Assembly: GCF_023278565.1 (NCBI RefSeq)
Contig: NC_064676.1
Location: forward strand, 3,534,001 to 3,598,000
Direction: 5' to 3'
Length of the DNA stretch: 64,000 nucleotides
From: Colletotrichum lupini
Lineage: Eukaryota; Ascomycota; Sordariomycetes; Glomerellales; Glomerellaceae
Shown: positions 33,410-44,625 of the stretch, one piece after another
How positions within the stretch are numbered: the stretch's first letter is position 1
How the letters are laid out: each line of letters begins with the position of its first letter
Made by a program: the position numbers and the translations under genes
Notes under the pieces: model-generated
Database searches by the model: none
Seen by the model: only the letters and a program-made list of their open reading frames with translations
Told to the model about the DNA's origin: nothing

Positions 33410-35247
33410 TCAAACTCTGTGTTCAGCATCGCTCTGGTACTGTCTCTTATCCTCATCATCTCCATGAGTGACCAAAGCCTCAGTCTTCTCACTCACAGCA
33501 GCCGCAGGAGGCACCGCAGCATCATCACCGTCAAAGATGACAGCCATTTGCTCCAGAGTGTGTCCGCGAGTCTCGGGGTAGGCGAAGAAGACGGTGATCC
33601 AAAGGAGAGCGAGCATCACGATGAATACAATGTAGTACTTCCAGTGAATAGCCTCCAGTGCAATGGGGTTCACAAAAGTGTTGATGAAGATAGCGATGAC
33701 GGTTGAGCACCAGGTGACGGTGAGACCTCGGGATCGGAGGCTGAACTGCCAAATCTCGCAAGGGTAGGCCGTGAGGAAGGGAGTCCTAGTGTCATGTAAG
33801 TGAGTGTTCTCTTGACAAGACCGCCCAATTCTCGCGAGTTCGAGATTGGCTCTATATGGGCTCAGAAGACATAAACTTACATGGCGATGTCGTATCCAGC
33901 AAAGAAGATGAACAAGAATGGGATGACCGAGGATCCGATGGCCGATGACTGGGTCGTGGCGAAAGAACCACTGAGGCCAGTAATGATGATGAAGCTCACC
34001 AACATGACGCTGGCAGAAGTCAAGAACAGGAAACGGCGACCCAGCTTGTCGACGCTGGTGGCGGCAGCGATTGCCCACAGCAGGTTCCAGACGTTCAGGC
34101 AAGCCGAAATCAAGGTCTGGTTCGTGACTGATGTGACTCCAATCGAGTTTAGGATGACTAGACAGATGTTAGCAAAGCCAGATGGACACAACCTATAGAA
34201 AGGTGTCTTTAGGGTAAAATATCGTACGAGCTAGGCAGATGTTAGCTATCGAGACAAGGAATGCGATGCTATCGATCAAAACTCACGGAGATAGTATGAC
34301 ACGACGCCATTACCAGCCCATTGGGCGTAGATACCGAGAGTAACAGAGATAAAGAGGCGATGACGGTTTCCTGGTGTCTTGATCATATCCATATACGAAG
34401 CGCTGGAAGAAGCCTCCTTTTCTGCGGTAATGGTGGCCTGGATCTCAACAACTTGGTAGGTTACCAAGGGATCGTTTCTGTTACCACCTGCGTGGTGAGT
34501 GGCCAGAATCTCGGTGGCCTCCTCGACGCGTCCAACACTAATCAGCCAACGAGGACTCTCAGGCGATAAGAGGAAGCCGGGCAAGGCAACGAAGGGAAGG
34601 ACAATCTGGAGAACGACGGGAATACGCCAGCACCAGTCCGAGGCAATGTCACGGCAGGCAAAAGTGACCCAACCGCAGAGCGTACCGCCAAAGTACCAGC
34701 CGACCATGAATAGGGCATTGGCGATGGATCGTTGCTTCGGGTGGGCGATCTCGTTAATCAAGAGAGGAGCCGAGTTTCCGAGCCACGAGGCGGCGATACC
34801 GATGAAGAGACGGGAGTAGGTGAAGGTCGCTTCGTTTTGGGCTGCCGTTTGCATGACGACACCGAGAATCAGGAATAAGTATCCGACGTAGATGCCAGGC
34901 TTGCGACCCCAACGGTTGGAGCATATGGCGGCGATGGGGAAGGCGATACCGTTTCCGAGCCAGTAGATACCTGTGATCCAACCAAGGTATGCGCCGGAGG
35001 GGTTGTGCGTAAAGGCGTTCCATCGAGGAAGGGCAAGGAGACCGCCCATGATGGATCCATCGTAACCATTGGCAGAAGCTGGGAAGTCAAAGTTAGCTAC
35101 AACAGGTCACTGTTTGTTGAGCCGAGTTTACACACAGAACAACACCATAGACAAGGTGATGAAATTGAGCTTCCGCAAGTGGGCGTGCTTCCACCAAGGG
35201 AGGTCATCGCCTGGGATCACGGCCAGGTCCTCAACAGGTTTACCCAT
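33410..35247 (-). CDS. MFS sugar transporter (lactose/disaccharide permease-like)
   Basis: Four exons on the minus strand (35136-35247, 34287-35078, 33881-34157, 33410-33785) join in phase to 518 aa with about 12 membrane segments. Sugar-porter signatures are NGYDGSIMGGL, NRWGRKPG, LLSPESPRWLI, DKLGRRFLF and YPETRGHTLEQMA. The N-terminus is a short cytosolic leader (MGKPVEDLAVIPGDDLPWWK), as in fungal disaccharide permeases. It would move sugar with protons across the plasma membrane. It is divergent from the GH3 beta-glucosidase over 1139 bases, which suggests shared control. The 129-nt second intron is long for this genome and carries a repeated branch-acceptor motif. Substrate specificity is inferred. 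Confidence 0.9.
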
Positions 35248-36386
35248 GTTGACGTTGGGTTATCAGGGTCGCAAGAGAGGCTGGCAAAAGGATTAGGGAC
35301 AGAAGTTTCCGGATCCAAAGAGGAACTCTCAAAGATGTTGTCGTCAAGTTGTCTGGACTCTTTAGAGCCTGCGAGCGCCGTGAAGCAGGGTCACACCACA
35401 CAGTCCAGGGGGGAAGAAGGCAAGGTCTATATACAATCGATGCTCCCTTCACAAGTGACAACAGAGGAAACAAGTCGGAATTTGGCTTGCGGTTTGCGTA
35501 CAAAAAAAACCAAGGAGGTGGAGCATGGCATCCTGATGCCCCGGTCGTCGCGTGTTCGTCCGGAACGCAGATTTGGGTCGGATGGGGGATTGGGGAGGGG
35601 CCAGAACTCTCCAGTGTTACGCCCCATGGAGAAAACGCTTCCAATGCAGGCCGTCGCGGGGGCCCATACGACCCACTTGACAAACATTGGTAAAAGTGGT
35701 TTACGAAGTAGTCGTAAGGTTGTAAGGTTGATCTTGAGAAAGGAGGACACGGGGGCGGAGAATTGAGTCAGTTCATGCTTTGATGACGGGAATAGTCAGA
35801 GTTGAGGTCTTCAAGAGTCAGGAGACTAAGGGGGCTAACACTGAGGCGGAGAAATATGTTCTTGGCTGGCGTTGGCTTTTCCATAGCTGAATCTGCTTAG
35901 ACCAAATACTGCCCTGTGCCTCACCCCACTAAGCCGTGGCAGTTGAGGCCGGCTTTCAGACCATTTTTTCTATTTCTCCGCCTTCGAAACCGTTTCCCCA
36001 TCGTGACCAGATTTCCGGCGCGTCGGCTCACCATCCACGCGACTCTGAAGCAGTAAAGTGGACAGTAAAGACCCAGAATACTCATTGATTCAAGTGTGAC
36101 TACGTCATGGCCTTCGGAATGCGATTCTTTATGCCCGACGTGTGGATCAGAACCCCGCGGTTGAGGGGAGACACAGAGACCATGCTGGAGACTTGGGGCT
36201 CCCCGCGTTGGCTCTGGACTCTCGGAATAAAGAGAAGCGCCCGTCGATCGGCTCGATTTCTCTCTTGATCAATTGCTGGTGTCTATTCTGTTCTTTTTCA
36301 GACGAATTTCGGATCTTGTTGTTGGAATTTGTCTCTTCGCCGTCTGAACTGTTTCCCTACACCAGCTTCCTGTCACACGTTTCATC
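35248..36386. promoter_or_regulatory. Shared upstream region of transporter and GH3 genes
   Basis: 1139 bases between two divergent sugar genes. Matches to the CreA/Mig1 carbon-repression core (SYGGRG) occur as CCCCAC at 35924-35929, CCCCGC at 36153-36158 and CCCCGC at 36201-36206 (reverse strand), and GCGGGG at 35656-35661. Such short cores are common by chance. Confidence 0.4.
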
Positions 36387-39088
36387 ATGGACGTCGAAGC
36401 ACTTCTTGAACAGCTCACGCTGGAGGAGAAGATCTCACTCACGGCTGGTCAGTTACCAAAAACTATCACTCGTACTCAATTCTAACTAGAAAAAGGCGTT
36501 GGCTGGTGGCACACGGCAACAGTCGAGCGCTTGGGAATCAAGCCGATCCGTCTCTCTGACGGCCCCAACGGCGTTCGCGGTACACATTTCTTCGACAGCA
36601 CCCCTTCCGCGTGCCTTCCGTGCGGAACTGCCATCGGCGCAACATTCGATGTCGAGCTGGTCCAAAGGCTCGGCCGACTGCTGTCAGATGAAGCCCACGC
36701 AAAGGGCGCCCACGTCCTGCTTGGCCCTACAATCAACACCCAGCGTGGGCCCCTGGGCGGACGTGGTTTCGAGTCCTACTCCGAGGATCCGGTACTATCT
36801 GGCATCCTCGCCGGCAACTACGTTAATGGAGTCCAAGAGTCAGGCGTTTCAGCCACGCTGAAGCACTTTGTGTGCAACGATCTCGAAAGCGAGCGTATGG
36901 CTGTCAACGCCATTGTGACCGACCGTGCCATGCGCGAAATCTACCTGCTTCCCTTCATGATCGCCATTGAGATGGGCAAGCCCCGCGCGATCATGACCGC
37001 CTACAACCAGGTCAACGGTGTCCATGCGGCGGAGAACAAGAAGATTTTGCAGGACATCCTGCGCGACGAGTGGAAATGGGACGGACTGGTCATGAGCGAC
37101 TGGTTCGGAACCTACAGCACATCTGAGGCCATCAAGGCAGGCCTCGACCTCGAGATGCCGGGCCCTAGCAGATGGCGCGCCGGAGCTCTCTCCCACGCCA
37201 TCATGTCTAACAAGGTTAAGCGATCAGAGCTCGACTCGGCGGTGCGAAACGTCCTGAAGCTGGTCAAGCAAGGCCTCGAGAACACCTCAATCCCACCCAA
37301 CGCCCCGGAAACCGAGGCGAACACACCAGAGCACATTGCGCTCCTACGCGAAGCAGCCGCCAAGTCCTTGGTACTCCTGAAGAATGAGAGAAGCATCCTT
37401 CCTTTTGACAAGAACAAGAAGATCGCCGTCATCGGGCCCAACGCGAACATCGCGACCTACTGCGGCGGTGGTAGCGCCGGACTCAGAGCCTATAACACCG
37501 TCACTCCTCTGGAGGGCGTCAAGTCCCTCGGAAGCGACGTCGTTTTCTCGCAAGGTGCCTACGGTCATCAGTCTCTGCCTCTACTTGGCAAGGCTCTCAG
37601 AACACCAAACGGAAAGCAAAGGGGTTTCGTGCTCCGCATCTACAACGACCCCCCACCCAAGGACACCGCCAGCTCAGCCGACAGTCGGACACCCCTTGAG
37701 GAGCGCGTCCTCGACGATGCCAACATCTGGTTCGTCGACTACGAGAACGCCGACCTCAACCCCATCTGGTGGGCCGAGACTGAGGGCACGCTCGTCCCCG
37801 AGCGATCAGGAGAGTGGGACTTTGGCCTTTCAGTTCATGGCACCGGTGAACTCTTCATCGACGGCAAACTGGTCGTCTCCAACGTGGAGAACCAGCGCCT
37901 GGGCAGCAGTTTTCTCGGCTGCGGAACAGTCGAGGAGACGGGCACCATGCACCTGGATGCTGGACGAAGCTACCGCGTCTTGGTGCGCTTCGGCTGCTCG
38001 GCCACCAGCAAGGTCAAGGCCTCCGGCACCGTTGACTTTGGCCAGGGCGGCGTACGCTTCAGCGGCTGCCCTAAGCTCGAGCCTGCTACCGCGATCCAAG
38101 AGGCCGTGGAGGTCGCCAAGAGCGTCGACCAGGTCGTTGTGTGCACCGGTCTGAGCGGCGAATGGGAGTCTGAAGGATTCGATCGGACGACGATGGCTCT
38201 GCCTCCTGGCACCGACGAGCTTGTTGCTGCTGTGCTGGCGGCGAACCCTAACACGGCTGTTGTCGTTCAGAGCGGTACGCCGGTCTCCATGCCTTGGATC
38301 GACCAGGCCGGTGCCGTCCTGCATGCTTGGTTTGGTGGCAACGAGTCTGGTAACGGCATTGCGGATGTACTCTTTGGAGAGGTCAACCCGGTAAGTTATC
38401 TCAGGTACTATCGGAGAGCGTGAAGTTACCCTACTAACAAGCTACATCGCAGGCCGGAAAGCTTCCCCTTACAATGCCGCGCCGAGTACAAGACAACCCC
38501 GCAGCACTAAGCTTCCGCTCAGATAATGGCCGTTGCTTGTATAGTGAAGATGTTTACGTCGGCTACCGCTGGTATGACACGCTCGACATTGAGCCCCTGT
38601 TCCCCTTCGGACATGGCCTTTCCTACACGACATTCGAGGTTTCCGATCTCGAGGTGTCTGATGCGTCGGCCCAGACGAATGGCCACGCCAATGGCAACAA
38701 CACAATCACGGTTCAAGAGGCGGATAGCCTCACCGTCCGCGTCAATATTGCCAACACTGGCTCTCGTGCCGGCTCTGAGGTCGTTCAGGTCTACGTCACA
38801 CCGGCGGCGCGCACGCCATTAACCAGCACAACTCGCGATACCATAACCCGTCCCAAGAAGGAGATGAAGGGCTTCGCAAAGGTCACGCTGGAAGCTGGAG
38901 CCAGCGCCACGGCAGAGATCTCTTTGGATGTTCTGCGTGCGACGAGCTACTGGAGCGAGATGGAAGACTGTTGGCGTAGCGATGCCGGTTCTTACGGCAT
39001 TCTCGTGGGAACCAGCAGCCGTGGAGAGTTCCTCGAGAAGACAGTCAAGGTGGAGAAGTCGAGGACATGGAAGGGATTGCGGGCGTAG
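36387..39088 (+). CDS. GH3 beta-glucosidase with PA14 domain, no signal peptide
   Basis: Three exons (36387-36447, 36490-38390, 38453-39088; introns 42 and 62 nt) give 865 aa. The GH3 N domain carries LSDGPNGVRG, KHFVCND and GLVMSDWFGT with nucleophile Asp224. GH3 C follows from about residue 310 and is split by a PA14 domain (about 395-545, GEWDFGLSVHGTGELFIDGK). GLSGEWESEGFDR supplies the likely acid/base Glu, and an Fn3-like domain ends the protein. The start MDVEALLEQLTLEEK is immediately catalytic-domain sequence, so the enzyme is probably intracellular. It would hydrolyse beta-linked disaccharides or glycosides brought in by the neighbouring transporter. Confidence 0.94.
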
Positions 39089-39747
39089 ACGAATAGACTT
39101 AGATATGCATTTGTACATAAGTGGATGGGATATTAGACATCGTGCGTTGAGACGATGATTAGAAACGCCTCATAACGCATGTTCTGCTCATGAGAGCACA
39201 TTTCAATGTTGAATATAACTGGTGACGATCAAAGCAGTTGGCAGGGGGATGTGCCTTCTGAGTAATCTTGGTGATTTGCAGATTTCTTCGTAGGACTTCA
39301 CGTTAAAGGTTCCACTCGAGAACCTCCGTATGCTAATTTGAGTCGTGCCATCCCACTTGACGGATCTAATCTCAGAGATTGTCGGCCTTTCGCCGCGATC
39401 ACCCATCAACAAACTTCGGGCGTTGCCCGAGTCATCCCTGGTGGTAAAACATCTTCCGATCACGCGCAAAGCTGCCATCCCATGTCTAACCCCATTCGAG
39501 AGTGGGAAATCCGCTGGGGACCCCGGGATTTATCGGCCGGGGCCACAACGCGCCTCCATCAAGTCCCATTTACCATGAATTAGCGTTGGGATCAAATAAC
39601 ACTAAAAGGGAGCATGTCAACCCCCTTTCATCCCATTTCTCCGCATTCTTCACATTTCTCCCCCTCATTTTCCCTCTCCACGTTTTCCAGAAATCCCGGC
39701 AGGATGGGTGCGGCACCACCATCCCTATCGGTCCGAATTCCACCAGC
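39089..39747. other. Intergenic region before the Zn2Cys6 gene
   Basis: 659 bases. A CT-rich stretch (about 39620-39690) fits a fungal 5' leader for the regulator. No other feature seen. Confidence 0.4.
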
Positions 39748-42020
39748 ATGCGCCGTCGCTCGAGCACTCAGGCTGCGTCCGTCAGCGTCTCGCCAACTGC
39801 GATTCGAAGGGCTGCTAGCAAAACGCCAGATGAGACTACAGGCTTATCGTCGACGGCAGCGGTGAGATCGAGCATCGCCAGCAGAGCGTGCGACGCTTGT
39901 CGTGCTCGGAGAAGAAAATGCCACTTTGACGGGTCTTCGCCCCATGCTGAGGGGCCGTCTCCGACGCAGTGTCGTGATTGCTGCAGACTCGGCATACCAT
40001 GCAGCTTCCTGGTGCCCACGAGGCCGCGGGGACCTAAACGAAGGTATGAAGATCCGGGGTAGCAGGGGGTTTTCGTTCTGTGTGTAAATTCTACTCAGAG
40101 TCACTCACTTACTGGCTTGGCAGGAAACGTCTCCCATCAATGTCTGATAGGAGCGAGAGTGAGCTTCCCAATGAAGCGGAGACTCATCATGTAGAGACTG
40201 TCGAGCAGCAATCTCAACAAGTTCCTGAGCCTGCAGTGAGCATTGAGCCTGTCCTCGTCTTGTCAGGTCAGACTCCTCCATCAAGACCTTCACAAGCCAG
40301 GTCTCCCTATGGCCCTCCTCATTCTGCCCTTCATGGCCCATCTCCGCGTGCCGCAGCCCCGGCCCAGACGGAATCCCCCTCGGTAGCCGGCGTTGGGTTC
40401 CCAACAGATGAGTTGTGCTCAAGAGCACTTATACACATCTTGATGGCAGATTACCTCGACTTGGTCTACCCGCTGGTGCCTGTGGTCCATCGGCCCAGTT
40501 TCCGTCATGATCTGGCCACAAATCGGGACATAACCGATCCGGACTTCTTTGCTGTCCTCATGAGTTTAGCCGCGCTCACTGTCGGGTTGTTGCCGTCGCG
40601 CTTCCGCGACTATAGGGCAGTTGACCCCGAAGCTGCGATGCGCTTTGAAAATAGAACTGCAATGATCAATTGTTGCGCGGAGATATGTACTCGACAACGG
40701 ACTGCAAACTACTGGGACCACATTAACCATCGGAAATGGGCGGTGTGTTATGTCCTTTCCGTCGCCTGCTTTCAAACAGGTCAGGTCAACCGGAGCCGGA
40801 TGTTCGATGTGGAGTACTTGCAAGTTTCGCGACTTCTTGGGCTGCATCGCATTTCCGAGTATGAGGGTCTCAACTGCATCGAGACCCAGTTACGGAAGAA
40901 GGCTTTCTGGATGCTCTTCTATGGCTACGCGTAAGCCAAAGTCTCATCCCTAGTATACCACTTCGATCATGAAAGACTAACGACTACCAGGCATACCAGA
41001 GTTCAAGCAGGACGCTGGGAACGGCTGACATACTTTGGGCCTGGTGAGCTACGCGAGGTCAACTACGACGCTCTCATGCCCCTCGACATCGACGATGAAC
41101 ATATCTTCAGAGACAGGATCCTAGACCCCGTCTCTCCAATGGCATCGCATGGAACACCATCCGCACATGCGCAGGAACCCCGAGCCATGTTCACACTCAC
41201 CAGCGGCTTCATCATCCATTCCCGGGTATTCCACAAGGGTCTCCAAGAAGCCATAGCCACATTGGGCTGCGAATGTGAGCTCCGTCGCACCCCCGCCGCC
41301 CGTCTCGCACGCATGCGCGATCTTCTCCAAGAGATGAGATACATGCTCGACGACGTTCCGGGTCCCATGCGGCAATGGGCTTCCAACGATAGGGGTACCG
41401 ATGCGGCCCCCAGCACGCCGCGATTTGACGATGAAAGAGGTACAGCTGCCGCGTCGAGCTATGGCAGCCCGGCAGACTATAGCCGTGTTCCGGAGGCCGG
41501 ATCCTACTCACAAGTGCTCCAGGGCCAAGCCGAGATCATGAGAGCAAACATCCATGTCACGCATCTGTGGTTGCAGAGCTTGCTGCTAGAACAAGTCGAC
41601 GGTGTCACTCAAGAGAGCGCGATTGCCAACCCCTCGACAACTGGACGTGAGGAAGTGTCGACCGCCCTGAAAGCGAACTGGGCTGAGCGTGAGGACATTT
41701 GCCGTCAAATGCTGCACTTGCTACACAGTATTCCATATGTTCACCTGGAACCAAACGGACTCTACCTGGTATGCTCAACGCTCGATCCCAGCTTGTGCAA
41801 AGTTCAGTCTCTAATCACATCTCTCCAGGCGTACAAGGTCCGCGATGTGGCTGTAACACTACTCAACTGTCCGTTCGAAGCCCATGAACGGCCTGCCCGT
41901 CGTGCGGTGGAGTACATGCGGGACTTCACTCGCGCATTATCACGGCTCGATCGAAGTGAAATTGTGAACACGAATAGTCTTAAAAGCTGGATCGACATAG
42001 ACCGGGAGCCTGCAATTTGA
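39748..42020 (+). CDS. Zn(II)2Cys6 transcription factor
   Basis: Four exons (39748-40043, 40124-40930, 40991-41768, 41829-42020) give 690 aa. The zinc cluster is Cys48-X2-Cys51-X6-Cys58-X16-Cys75-X2-Cys78-X6-Cys85 with a long third loop, followed by the basic linker RPRGPKRR. The middle region (about 190-430) is the fungal_trans domain, with DYLDLVYPLVPVVHRPSF, QVSRLLGLHRISEYEG and KKAFWMLFYGYA. It should be a nuclear DNA-binding activator. The cluster-linker style recalls sugar-utilisation regulators of the maltose-activator kind. Position beside the transporter and GH3 genes suggests it controls them; both points are inference. The last intron (41769-41828, 60 nt) is in frame and stop-free, so a 710-aa form is possible. 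Confidence 0.9.
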
Positions 42021-42376
42021 CAGGGTGGTCTACAGCATTTCGGCATCGACAAGTCAAAATGATGACTGTGTCGGATTATGGAACGCTGCCACGAATTACC
42101 AATGAGGGTCGCATATAAACGGCATTTATCCTGTTTCAAAGCAGAATCGTATCGAAGTGATCAGATCATATGTGGTGATGTTATGCGTCACTGGTAGTTG
42201 GCTTCCTCAAGCGACAGTACCTTAGCGGCTTACAGTGTTGCGTGGTGCATCGCGACACCTTCAACGCAGCAAAACAGGCCCAAAACTTGCCGGCACGGTT
42301 CCTTGAGGCCAAAAGTAAATAGTCCACTCACAAGGAGTGAGTATGTCTTGAATAAAGGCAAAACAATCAAAAGATT
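42021..42376. other. Short intergenic region
   Basis: 356 bases between the regulator stop and the tRNA gene. On the minus strand a TTTT run just past the tRNA end (about 42362-42374) fits a Pol III terminator. Confidence 0.5.
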
Positions 42377-42476
42377 TGAACCCGGAGAGGTTCGAACTCT
42401 CGACTTTGAAGAAGCATACTGTCGTGGTGATCACGAAGTATAAGCATCACACTCTAACCAACTGAGTTACGGGTCC
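42377..42476 (-). tRNA. tRNA-Ile(UAU), intron-containing (probable)
   Basis: The minus strand folds as a tRNA: acceptor GGACCCG with CGGGTTC, D-arm ACTC..GAGT, T-arm GAGAG-TTCGAAC-CTCTC, discriminator A. The anticodon loop reads C-T-TAT-A, and an intron of about 26 nt follows the usual position 37. The intron holds GTAT, able to pair with the anticodon. The anticodon stem has one T-T mismatch in my alignment, so the exact intron ends may shift by a base or two. Confidence 0.75.
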
Positions 42477-43195
42477 TGGGTTGCGCCGGAAACCGCTCGG
42501 TTGCGGGTCTATCTTGCGTGTCTCCCTGTTTCCCCCGTGTTTGCTCGAGTCTCCGGGCGCCCAGGTGGAAGCAATGTTTGTTGTGGTGGGCGGTTTGCCA
42601 GCTTGGCGCCACAGCTTTGCTCGGAATAAAGGCGCGAGAGTATGCTCGAAACAAATCATACAATGAAAGTGGAAAGTTTCTGAGTGCAATCGAGGACTTG
42701 GGTTGAAAGCCTGGGAAGTACGAAACTTTGAAGGGAATTTTTCCTTTTCCCCAAGTTTTTCCCGAAGAGACCAAGTGGGCTCTGCCACCAATGAAATGGC
42801 TTGATCTAAGTCCCTGGCCCCTCTGGATTGAGCTATCTGAATCGCCATGTCAATAAGCCACAACTTGGCAACCTCGGCTTCTTTATACGTTGTCGAACTG
42901 CGCTTCCAGACCCGTTGGGACTTCGTCACTTGAATCACAATGACTGTGGACTAAGAAGACTAAAATTTGGGAAGAAACATTGGGTTCGTGGTCTGGATAT
43001 CGTTCATCCTCGATAGACGCTATTCAAACCATTTAGTACGAAAATGGAGAGCTGGCTGATTAAACAAGGGCCAGGGCTCATCCTTCCAACGAATACAAGA
43101 CATATATCAAGTCATCATACCACCAACGCCTTACTGAGCGAGCTTACCGCTCATCATTTTCTACCAACTTCCCGGCCCTCCTACTCTTCCACTGA
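42477..43195. other. Intergenic region
   Basis: About 720 bases between the tRNA and the cupredoxin gene tail. No supported gene. Confidence 0.45.
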
Positions 43196-44625
43196 TCACT
43201 CCTTTATCGATGGTCGATATTCACTTTCCTGCTCTGCGAATGAGAAACGTGGCATGTATCTGGGTGGCGGAGAATTACCCAAGTCCCTCGCCGTTGGCAG
43301 CTCGACTGGCGCAGCGGCGGGTGCAGGAGGGGCCGCAGCAGGAGTCGCCGCCTGGTTATCTGGGGCTTCGACGACGACGCTAGGAGCTACAGACGAGATC
43401 CGGTGATCGCTGGGACCGGCCTAGGTTAGCAAAATACCAAAACAGCAGCAAGATCTGAAGATACTTACTGGTAGGTCTGCATGCCGTTAACAGGATGTGT
43501 GAATCCGGTAGGTTGGGGGCTCAGTTGAGGGGAGAACTGGGCCGTCGGAGTGGCGTGGTCACGGTAGGGGCCGCTGAAGTTGCTGTAGTGACTATTTCTC
43601 CATCCTTGAGTTGATGGACTCTTGGGTTGCATCGAGTAATTGAGCTCCGCCACCACGGGCTGGGATGGAGCAGTGGGAGGTGCCTGGTATGCGGTAGAGG
43701 TTCTCTTATACGCGCGGTTGATGCCGCCTCGTCGGCCGCACAGGTATACCAATAGGCCTCCCAGGAAGAGGAAAGCTAGAGAGCCGATCACGATACCGGC
43801 AATTTGGCCGCCGCTCACACTGTGGTGGTAGTTGTTGATGACGGCGCCGTTGTTGGAGCCGCCGCTAGTTGCCTTTGGTGCATCTGATTCAGTCGGGAAG
43901 GGTTCACCAGGGAGAATCTGGGTGGTCAGTGGGAGGGCTGCCTCGAGCTGTTTGTCGAGGGTCTGGGTCGAGTTCTGAGACTTTGTGAGTATACGTGAAT
44001 CTTTTGGCAGTCTTGTTGGTGTGCCTTACCTCGTTGATTACACCGATCATCTTCTCTTTGTAGCATGAACCAGGAGCACCACAGTAGTAGAAGATCGGAA
44101 GGGTGTCGTTGACGCGAACTCTGTATCGTGGCATCTGAATCATGTTATTCTCCATGGCCCGCCTGATTCCCATGGGCCATACTGACATCATTCGTGATGG
44201 CCTTGACCGACTGGTTTCCGCTGTAGAAGCCCTCGCGGCCAATGTCGATGTACTCGTATGGCGTGCAAGGAAATCCAAACTCGGCGCGGATAACCGAGTG
44301 AGCATCGGGATAGAAGATCCATTCGATGGTATCGCCGACGTTGGCTTCCGTCTTCGCGGGTGAAAATGCAAATCCAGACTACCAAGAGCTCAGCTAATTT
44401 GAAGCGGTTTTTTTGGGGGGGGATCCAGTCACTTACCGCTCCGACGGCAATAGTATGCGTTTGCGCAGCGGCAGCAGAAGCCGTTGCGGAGACTACCACT
44501 GGTGTCCCAGTAGTCGTGGAGCTAGATGTTGTAGAGGTGAGGAAAGGCGAGATAGTTATTGTCGGCAGCACCTGAGCATTCACCAGGCCCGCTAGAGCGG
44601 CTACTCCCAACGTGAAATACCGCAT
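43196..44625 (-). CDS. Cupredoxin-like serine-rich membrane protein, 3' end disrupted
   Basis: Minus-strand exons 44437-44625, 44187-44378, 44030-44134 and 43469-43974, then a tail at 43196-43420. The order is signal peptide (MRYFTLGVAALAGLVNAQ), Ser/Thr linker, cupredoxin-like domain (IAVGASGFAFSPAK, YPDAHSVIRAEFGFPCTPYE, FYYCGAPGSCYKEKM), one membrane helix (AGIVIGSLAFLFLGGLLVYL) and a Pro/Ser/Gln-rich cytosolic tail. This matches fungal extracellular serine-rich proteins with a plastocyanin fold. The last junction reads CAGTAAGT where CAG|GTAAGT would keep frame. Splicing as written puts the tail (SDHRISSVAPSVVVEAPDNQ and on, to TGA at 43196) out of frame, stopping at 43387; reading through stops just after QTYQ. 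The copper and wall role is inference. Confidence 0.82.
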
